From JAXFPC01 sp034180005 (GTDB lineage Bacteria; Bacillota; Negativicutes; Acidaminococcales; Acidaminococcaceae): a DNA stretch of 21,874 nucleotides. The translations under genes were made by a program, and so were the position numbers. The first letter of the stretch is position 1. Each line of letters starts with the position of its first letter. The stretch covers positions 1 through 21,874 of the forward strand of contig JAXFPC010000060.1 of NCBI GenBank assembly GCA_034180005.1, given 5' to 3'. The notes beneath the pieces are model-generated. The model searched no databases. It was not told the DNA's origin and was given only the letters and a program-made list of their open reading frames with translations. Positions 17,299 to 21,874 of this stretch are shown piece by piece.

Positions 17299-17347
17299 TG
17301 GTGATCCAGGAGGGATTCGAACCCCCGACCCACGGCTTAGAAGGCCG
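17299..17347 (-). pseudogene. tRNA-Arg(UCU) 3' half, left after element insertion
   Basis: Read on the minus strand, the fragment runs from the anticodon stem to CCA. It has the loop CTTCTAA (anticodon TCT), anticodon 3' stem GCCGT, a 5-nt variable region, T arm GGGGG-TTCGAAT-CCCTC, acceptor strand CTGGATC, discriminator A and CCA. No D arm or 5' acceptor strand lies upstream, and position 27 (complement of G at 17348) cannot pair with T43, so tRNA identity stops at about 17347. This is the usual duplicate left when an element integrates into a tRNA 3' end; the intact gene should lie at the other end of the element. Confidence 0.88.
17299..17347. other. Attachment-site core of the integrative element
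   Basis: The tRNA-Arg 3' segment from anticodon stem to CCA is the inferred target identity of the adjacent integrase. To its right, sequence no longer fits a tRNA and leads within 85 nt to the integrase stop codon. The precise crossover cannot be placed without the second junction. Confidence 0.7.
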
Positions 17348-17405
17348 GATATTGATAGCGTTGAATTCCTTATTTCATGCGGCTTCTGCGTTTTATATTC
17401 TCTCT

Positions 17406-17428
17406 TGGGGCCAACGCTGGGGCCAACG
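17406..17428. repeat. Two 11-bp direct repeats beside the attachment core
   Basis: TGGGGCCAACG occurs at 17406-17416 and again at 17418-17428, a 12-bp period of roughly one helical turn. They lie between the att core and the integrase stop, the position where integrase N-domain arm-type sites occur in related elements. The binding role is inferred. Confidence 0.6.
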
Positions 17429-17431
17429 TGA

Positions 17432-18532
17432 TCAAAGTGCGTAAGCCTTGTTGAGAATATCCGGAATGCCTTCATCATAATTCGGTACTGCATGGCTGTA
17501 AAGGTTGAGAGTGTGGCTGATTTTACTATGACCTAAACGCTTGGCAACTTCGGCAATAGATACACCATTGGACAGCAGCTGCGTGGCCATGGTGTGGCGC
17601 AGAACATGGAAATTCCTGTATTCGACACCGGCTTCTTTCAGCAGAGCTTTCCAGATACGTTCCATGTTTCTTGGGCTGATTGGTGTGCCGTTGCGGGTGT
17701 GGAAGACGTATCTACTAAATGGGAGCGTGCATCCGGAAGAAGAGCAGGTGGATCTTATTACTTTTATAACCTCAGGAGCAATAGTTATTTTGCGCACGCC
17801 GGCAGCAGTCTTGGGTGGCATATCCATGAGGGCACCACGAACTGCCTGCAGGCTGTTATCTATGTAAATATAACCTGTCTTCACGTTTGTAGTTTTAAGC
17901 CCTAACAATTCTCCCAAACGCGCTCCGGTAGTTGCGGCTAAAAGGAAGAACGGATAGTATTTGCTATAATAACGGCTGTTTTTGGCTGTCTGTAGAATCT
18001 TGCTAATTTCTTCCTTTGTAAATACCTGAATCTCAACCTTAGGGACCGGCGGAGCTTCTACTGCCTGCATGATGTTTCTTGCCATAAGGTCAATGGCACA
18101 GGCTTTGGTGATGGCAGCTTTCAGCAACTTATGCACCTTGTTCTTGCTGCTGGGGCTCATTTGTGGTAGTTCATTGTAGAATTGTTGCACAGTGTGTGCA
18201 GTTAATTTTTGCAGTTCTATTCCGGAGATAGGCTCAAGATATTTTGCGGTTTGTATATAGCGTTCCAACGTTTTTGGTCGTACCTTTGGAGCTTTGTATG
18301 TAACAAGGTATTCAGATAGCCAATCTCCTAAACGTAGGCTGTTAGGGGACACATAGGTGTTCTTGTAAATATCGGCTTGGGTAACCGCAAGCCATTCCAT
18401 TGCTTCCTTTTTTGCGCGGAAGCGCTTGGAGATGCGCTTGCCATCTGGTGATACAAGCCTTGCCCTGTACATCTGGCGATCGGACTCGTAGCTTATGGAT
18501 CCTTCTCCATTAGATTTTTTACTTTTAGGCAT
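17432..18532 (-). CDS. int: Tyrosine integrase of the integrative element
   Basis: 366-aa phage/ICE-type integrase. The N-terminal 60 residues (NGEGSISYESDRQMYRARL ... GKRISKRF) resemble the AP2-like arm-binding domain of Tn916-type integrases. A SAM-like core-binding domain lies at about 65-150. The catalytic residues are R205 (TTGARLGELLGL), K241, H309 and R312 (HVLRHTMAT), H335 (LGHSKISH) and nucleophile Y345, so it looks active. I start at ATG 18532, 10 nt after GGAGG (18543-18547); the in-frame TTG at 18541 is 1 nt from that site. The gene ends 85 nt from the tRNA remnant, consistent with use of that site. Confidence 0.95.
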   Translation of the reverse strand: MPKSKKSNGEGSISYESDRQMYRARLVSPDGKRISKRFRAKKEAMEWLAVTQADIYKNTYVSPNSLRLGDWLSEYLVTYKAPKVRPKTLERYIQTAKYLEPISGIELQKLTAHTVQQFYNELPQMSPSSKNKVHKLLKAAITKACAIDLMARNIMQAVEAPPVPKVEIQVFTKEEISKILQTAKNSRYYSKYYPFFLLAATTGARLGELLGLKTTNVKTGYIYIDNSLQAVRGALMDMPPKTAAGVRKITIAPEVIKVIRSTCSSSGCTLPFSRYVFHTRNGTPISPRNMERIWKALLKEAGVEYRNFHVLRHTMATQLLSNGVSIAEVAKRLGHSKISHTLNLYSHAVPNYDEGIPDILNKAYAL

Positions 18533-18548
18533 TAATTTCAATCCTCCT

Positions 18549-18577
18549 TTGCCGTGGAGGTCTGCCTGTGATATAAT
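18549..18577 (+). promoter_or_regulatory. Plus-strand promoter divergent from int
   Basis: TTGCCG (18549-18554), a 17-nt spacer and a perfect TATAAT (18572-18577). Transcription would start near 18584 and run away from int. The -35 lies within 2 nt of the int Shine-Dalgarno complement, on the other strand. Confidence 0.6.
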
Positions 18578-18583
18578 GAAAGG

Positions 18584-18662
18584 GCAGACTACTCCCTGTA
18601 GTGGTGTATAGTGGGTGTTTGCACAGGCCGTTCGGTGTTGGTAGCGCCGGGCGGTCTTTTTT
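18584..18662 (+). ncRNA. Putative small RNA of about 79 nt, unknown family
   Basis: The unit has a promoter just upstream, no ORF with a ribosome site, and a terminator at its end. The 5' part forms a hairpin ACTAC-TCCCT-GTAGT (18588-18602) that exposes a C-rich UCCCU loop able to pair with AGGGA-type ribosome sites. The middle (18603-18625) is unstructured and G/T-rich. The terminator stem follows. I recognise no Rfam family. It may act in trans, or as an antisense RNA on the int leader. Expression is inferred from signals only. Confidence 0.45.
18626..18662 (+). terminator. Rho-independent terminator of the putative small RNA
   Basis: An 11-bp stem with G-T pairs (18626-18636 with 18646-18656), a 9-nt loop, then six T (18657-18662). 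No plus-strand gene lies upstream except the putative RNA, and the downstream plus strand is empty. Confidence 0.75.
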
Positions 18663-18686
18663 ATTTTAAAAATTTTACTTTATCAA
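18658..18686 (-). promoter_or_regulatory. int: Candidate promoter of int
   Basis: On the minus strand TTGATA (18681-18686), a 17-nt spacer and TAAAAA (18658-18663). Start would be near 18651, giving a leader of about 118 nt that covers the whole small-RNA region in antisense. The -10 shares bases with the small-RNA terminator's T-run, and the -35 lies inside the inverted repeat at 18678-18707. Confidence 0.35.
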
Positions 18687-18707
18687 AAGACTCTACTTTT
18701 GTTAAAG
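18678..18707. repeat. 12-bp inverted repeat, possible operator or weak terminator
   Basis: CTTTATCAAAAG and CTTTTGTTAAAG form a 12-bp stem with one T-T mismatch and a 6-nt spacer. It lies 80 nt after the AlbA_2 stop on the minus strand and is followed by only a short T-run, so it is a weak terminator. Its overlap with the candidate int -35 equally suits an operator. Confidence 0.45.
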
Positions 18708-18786
18708 GACTGTGAAATAATAACTCTGTTTCTTTTCTTGTTTTGTTTGCATAGTATTGAATTTTGTATTCTCGGATTAGTTTAAA

Positions 18787-20298
18787 TTATAATTTGCCTG
18801 AAGTCATAAGTTTGCTGTAACTATCAACGGCGGCGAGCACTTCTAGTTTGCTGGGATTCCAATAATATTGCGTAGCACGTCCCTTGCCACCCCTGTTTAT
18901 ATAATTTTTTTCAAGAAGTTCGTCTAATGCCTTGCGTATAAAATGATCACTTAACTGTGTGCCGGTTTGTATCTCTTTCCTACTAACAATTGGATTTTCT
19001 CGTATGAAAAGCAATATTTTTCTGGTTTGAGGAGAAAATTCTGGATATGAGTCTTCTAAGGCTGCAGTCCAAAGTTTCAAGAATGTACTCTTATGTGTTG
19101 AAGTTAATTCCGGGTATCTAAAATTATTTTTTTTGATTACAGTAGATATTTCTTTCCCACCAGAGCCTTCTCGTTCACAAGCTCCCATTCTCCTAAAATA
19201 TAATACTAATGTGCTATTTCTAGGTTTGGATTGCCCACCAACGAAAAATTGTTCCGTTGATATTTTCATCGCTCCGGGGTTCAAAAAAGTGTAGTAAAAA
19301 TTGTCAACAACAACCTTTATATTAGTTTCTGAATCTAGGTAATCAGCATGTATTACCATATTGGCTAACGCTTCTCTTAAAGCGACAATAAGCTCAATCG
19401 GAGATTTTCTTATGCTTTTTTCATCTAACTCAAAGGTATCATCAACAGTAAGTTTTAATTTTTCTAGAACAATTTTGTAGTATTGAAACAAATTCAAATT
19501 AGGATAGTTTAAATCACCAGTTGAAACACGGTCTTTCCACCTATTTACATCTTTCCCACGTTTGTTTACATAATCAAGATGGAAATGGGGCAGACGTTGT
19601 ATGATTGCAGATAGTTTTCCTAAAAAGAGTAATCCTGCCAGCGTCAATTTAGGTATGCGGTTAGCTTTTCTGTCAACCTGAAATACTCCCATTTCTATTA
19701 AAAAACTTAAGTTATCCATTTCAAGATAGTTTTTTGACAAATTTCTTGATTGGATAATATTTTTGAATTCAAGGACACTTTGTGTATCTAAATCTTCAAT
19801 AGTGTAGTTTTCTAAGAGTTCGGCATCAATGTTTTCATCCGCATTTCTTATTAAACGATATAATTCCTCTTTAGTGGCAATAAAGTCACCCTCATTTTTT
19901 CGTATGTAAGTAAGCCGAGGATTATTATTAAGATAAACAGGTTTTTTGTTTATAGGTAATTCGTGAATATGAACAGATATAACAGATTTATTATTTACAG
20001 TATGTATTTTTACATCATCGTTGGCTAAGATGTTTTGGGAAACTTTATCTTGATTGTTAGCAGTATTAAATATTTCTTGGACGATACTCTTGGGGTTAGT
20101 GACTCCTGTGAACTCGTGTGGTAAATAATCACTAACGCCTAAAATAATGAAACCTCCGGAAGTGTTGGCAAAAGAAGAATAGGTCTCCCAAAAGGATTTT
20201 GGAAGCTTTGTGGCAGCCTGTTTAAACTCTAGGTGTACATTTTCTCTTAATGTTGAGATATTTTCTAAAATATTATTTAATTCAGTATTAGTATCCAC
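18787..20298 (-). CDS. AlbA_2 (Schlafen-type) plus GHKL-like ATP-binding protein
   Basis: 503-aa cytoplasmic protein with three parts. The N-terminal AlbA_2 domain (about 18-135) has HLEFKQAATK and the core SFANTSGGFIILGV (42-55). The middle HATPase_c_4-like domain (about 290-385) has EALANMVIHADY (309-320), matching the GHKL N-box with E309/N313, then LNPG (339-342) and EREGSGGKEI. A C-terminal winged helix (about 425-480) has SRKEIQTGTQLSDHFIRKAL. Members are annotated as putative regulators or ATP-binding proteins and are common on genomic islands; their activity is mostly unproven. I use GTG 20298 because AGAGG lies 7 nt upstream; a longer frame to 20361 has no such site and would translate through the repeat. 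The gene is clearly A+T-rich. Confidence 0.88.
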   Translation of the reverse strand: MDTNTELNNILENISTLRENVHLEFKQAATKLPKSFWETYSSFANTSGGFIILGVSDYLPHEFTGVTNPKSIVQEIFNTANNQDKVSQNILANDDVKIHTVNNKSVISVHIHELPINKKPVYLNNNPRLTYIRKNEGDFIATKEELYRLIRNADENIDAELLENYTIEDLDTQSVLEFKNIIQSRNLSKNYLEMDNLSFLIEMGVFQVDRKANRIPKLTLAGLLFLGKLSAIIQRLPHFHLDYVNKRGKDVNRWKDRVSTGDLNYPNLNLFQYYKIVLEKLKLTVDDTFELDEKSIRKSPIELIVALREALANMVIHADYLDSETNIKVVVDNFYYTFLNPGAMKISTEQFFVGGQSKPRNSTLVLYFRRMGACEREGSGGKEISTVIKKNNFRYPELTSTHKSTFLKLWTAALEDSYPEFSPQTRKILLFIRENPIVSRKEIQTGTQLSDHFIRKALDELLEKNYINRGGKGRATQYYWNPSKLEVLAAVDSYSKLMTSGKL

Positions 20299-20316
20299 AG
20301 TTACACCTCTGTATAA

Positions 20317-20362
20317 AAAAATAAATCGTGAGAAAATCGTGAGAACTATCTTTGATTTCAAA
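20317..20362. repeat. 46-bp repeat, copy A, upstream of the AlbA_2 gene
   Basis: Identical to copy B except A for G at 20347. It contains two perfect tandem 11-mers, AATCGTGAGAA (20324-20334 and 20335-20345), and the start of an inverted repeat CTTTGA-TT-TCAAAG (20350-20363). It begins 19 nt upstream of the AlbA_2 start codon, where a promoter or operator would sit. Confidence 0.9.
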
Positions 20363-20416
20363 GTATACGTTTTGGTTGGAATCGCTATGTGTGGGCGTTT
20401 TTATATTGTTATATAT

Positions 20417-20462
20417 AAAAATAAATCGTGAGAAAATCGTGAGAACTGTCTTTGATTTCAAA
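20417..20462. repeat. 46-bp repeat, copy B
   Basis: Second copy, offset from copy A by exactly 100 bp, with the same tandem 11-mers (20424-20434 and 20435-20445). Its inverted repeat CTTTGA-TT-TCAAAA has one mismatch. The 54-bp spacer between copies is unrelated sequence. The copy ends 28 nt from the RhuM stop. Confidence 0.9.
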
Positions 20463-20489
20463 AAACAGCATTTTTGGGAAAATAAAAAA

Positions 20490-21497
20490 TCAATCTTTAT
20501 TTTTCTGCAAGGACTTCACATCTGTTTCCAATTCCTGCAAGTCTTGTTTATCGGCAAGAGTAGCTTCATACTCCTTGCGCCGTTTTTCAAATGCCTCATA
20601 TTTTTTTGAAACAATTTCTTTCATGGCAGTATTGGAGTATTGGCCGCGCGAACGGAGAAGAGGAACGTCATGATCTGTCAAAATTTTATCTGCAGTGTTG
20701 CGCCAGTAATTCAGCGTTAGTGTTTTGCGAAGCTTCACACGAAGTTCTGCGCTTTCAAGAAAAATAGATACCAAGCGATTCAGAGAATCAATCTCATCAT
20801 TCGATAAATAGTTCTTGGCAATGAAGATGTCCTGTTTCCGAACACGGGTTCCCTGCCACGCAGTGAGGGCCATATTGGGCTTTGTGGCATCGGCACGAGA
20901 AACGATAAGCTCGGCTGCAGTTTTGCCAGTAACGGCATAGATTAATTTGTTCTGAGTTTCCGCAAAGAAATGCTTGGTATCTTCTTCCGTACTGACATAA
21001 TCTGTAGACAGAGCGAACAGGTCGCGAAGCTTCTGGTAGAATCGCTTTTCGCTGGCACGGATGTCACGGATCTGTTCCAATAATTCATCAAAATAATCCG
21101 GTCGACCATCTGGGTTTTTCAGTCTATCGCTATCCAGCAGATAGCCCTTTATTAAAAATTCTTTTAATGTAGAATTTGCCCACTTGCGGAACTGAGTGCC
21201 ACGAGGAGAGCGGACGCGGAAACCAACTGCAAGGATTACGTCAAGATTATAGTAAGTGGTCGGGCGTGAAACCTTTCTGTCGCCTTCAGTTTGAACTGTC
21301 AAGTATTCCTTGACAGTTGAAAGGGGAGAAAGTTCTCCGTCTTTAAAAATATTCCTGGTATGTAGACTGATATTTTGCTTTGTGGTATTGAATAATTCGG
21401 CCATTTGCGCTTGTGTTAGCCATACCGTATTGTTTTCAGCATAAAGCTTTAAACTGACTTTTCCATCTTCTGTGTTGTACAGAATGATATTTTCCAT
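20490..21497 (-). CDS. RhuM-family protein
   Basis: 335-aa member of the RhuM family, named from a gene on Salmonella pathogenicity island 3. The N-terminal half has the family's characteristic run: VWLTQAQMAELFNTTKQNIS (about 25-44, helix-turn-helix-like), NIFKDGEL, YYNLDVILAVGFRVRS, RGTQFRKWA and LKEFLIKGYLLD. A C-terminal region (about 290-335) is strongly charged and probably coiled-coil. The family has no established biochemical activity; it is often found beside type I restriction-modification genes on islands. Start ATG 21497 has AAGGAG 7 nt upstream; in-frame codons up to 21569 lack a site. Transcription runs toward the AlbA_2 gene, 191 nt away. Confidence 0.9.
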   Translation of the reverse strand: MENIILYNTEDGKVSLKLYAENNTVWLTQAQMAELFNTTKQNISLHTRNIFKDGELSPLSTVKEYLTVQTEGDRKVSRPTTYYNLDVILAVGFRVRSPRGTQFRKWANSTLKEFLIKGYLLDSDRLKNPDGRPDYFDELLEQIRDIRASEKRFYQKLRDLFALSTDYVSTEEDTKHFFAETQNKLIYAVTGKTAAELIVSRADATKPNMALTAWQGTRVRKQDIFIAKNYLSNDEIDSLNRLVSIFLESAELRVKLRKTLTLNYWRNTADKILTDHDVPLLRSRGQYSNTAMKEIVSKKYEAFEKRRKEYEATLADKQDLQELETDVKSLQKNKD

Positions 21498-21556
21498 AAA
21501 CTTTCTCCTTATCAGTCTCATTTCTTTCTTTCTTTCAATCCACACACTATTGAAGG

Positions 21557-21766
21557 TTATGGTCGGCACCTTTTACACGGTACGTATCCGGATGCAATAG
21601 CTTCTGCACGGGATTGAATGTAGACTTTGTTCCTGTCTGCCATTTGGTGTACTGAGCTGCAGTTGTCGTGGTGGAATTTGCCGGTGTTACGATTGCCAAT
21701 ATAAGCAAGCGCAGTACTGCAAACAAACGTTGTGCCAATGACAAATATAGAAATTAAGCATTTCAT
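21557..21766 (-). CDS. Small secreted protein with Ada-like zinc-binding domain
   Basis: 69-aa protein. A signal peptide (about 1-21, MKCLISIF ... STALA) precedes a compact domain with GNRNTGKFHHDNC, NKVYIQSRAEAIASGY and PCKRCRP. Probable metal ligands are H32 or H33, C36, C64 and C67, as in Ada-type zinc modules found at the C terminus of some nucleases and lipoproteins. Here the module stands alone. ATG 21766 is chosen for GGAG 9 nt upstream; the ATG at 21781 would add five residues and overlap it. It lies 59 nt before RhuM on the same strand. Function is unknown. Confidence 0.72.
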   Translation of the reverse strand: MKCLISIFVIGTTFVCSTALAYIGNRNTGKFHHDNCSSVHQMADRNKVYIQSRAEAIASGYVPCKRCRP

Positions 21767-21781
21767 GTTTTTAGTCTCCAT

Positions 21782-21874
21782 ATGTAGATATATTTTTCAG
21801 GTGTAGACTTTTACTGCATCATACACTTCTGCGTGTCTCCTTTCGTACAATATTTATAGCATGTTAAATTCTAA
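21782..21874. other. Right edge, no gene identified
   Basis: These 93 nt hold no ORF of note. A minus-strand AAAGGAG and a GTG-started 9-codon frame (21826 leftward) are present but unconvincing. The promoter of the small secreted protein gene is probably here or further right; I could not pair a -35 with a -10. Confidence 0.4.

Noticed and set aside
17299..17347. Functional tRNA-Arg gene
   Set aside because: D arm, 5' acceptor strand and upstream half are absent; the sequence to the right cannot form them.
17541..17905. Two plus-strand ORFs of over 100 codons within int
   Set aside because: Both are antisense to the catalytic domain of the integrase and have no family pattern.
20317..20462. 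Possible CRISPR array
   Set aside because: There are only two copies, 46 bp each, with one 54-bp spacer, no further units and no cas genes.
20210..20673. Three overlapping plus-strand ORFs around the 46-bp repeats
   Set aside because: They combine repeat sequence with antisense of AlbA_2 and RhuM; two begin alike only because of the repeat.

Overview
This looks like chromosomal DNA of a Firmicutes-lineage bacterium with an outer membrane, most likely one of the Negativicutes. The left 15 kb has a Firmicutes-style order (miaB-mutS-mutL-...-miaA-hfq). It is followed by a complete exbB-exbD-tonB operon, which makes sense only in a cell with an outer membrane. The family-level assignment is inference; no rRNA or other taxonomic marker is present.

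Layout. (1) 1-880, minus strand: the 5' part of a membrane-anchored DUF2939-type protein that runs off the left edge. (2) 881-1369: divergent promoter region. (3) 1370-15156, plus strand: thirteen tightly packed genes, many overlapping by 4 nt or separated by under 50 nt: miaB, mutS, mutL, an RsmJ-like methyltransferase, miaA, hfq, a XerC/XerD recombinase, a YibQ-type divergent polysaccharide deacetylase, a class III aminotransferase, an SRPBCC protein, htpX, ndk and a PduO-type cobalamin adenosyltransferase. A strong terminator at 15193-15226 closes the run. (4) 15327-17246: consensus promoter, exbB, exbD, tonB, strong terminator. (5) 17256-17347, minus strand: the terminator and 3' half of a tRNA-Arg(UCU) gene whose 5' half is missing. 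(6) From about 17348 to the right edge: the left end of an integrative element. It carries two arm-type direct repeats, a tyrosine integrase, a putative small-RNA unit divergent from the integrase, an AlbA_2/Schlafen-type ATP-binding protein, a RhuM-family protein and a small secreted Ada-like zinc-binding protein. The other end, expected at an intact tRNA-Arg, lies beyond 21874.

How the genes work together. The core block joins mismatch repair (MutS, MutL), tRNA A37 modification (MiaA makes i6A, MiaB converts it to ms2i6A), RNA regulation (Hfq), chromosome dimer resolution (Xer), nucleotide balance (Ndk), membrane protein quality control (HtpX) and cofactor supply. ExbB/ExbD/TonB energise outer-membrane import; no receptor is in the window.

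The least explained part is the element. Between int and the AlbA_2 gene, a plus-strand unit has its own promoter and a strong terminator but no ORF. It would be fully antisense to the integrase mRNA leader if my minus-strand promoter call is right. Upstream of the AlbA_2 gene are two near-identical 46-bp repeats exactly 100 bp apart, each made of two tandem 11-mers plus an inverted repeat. The AlbA_2 gene is visibly more A+T-rich than the core genes, which suggests a separate origin.
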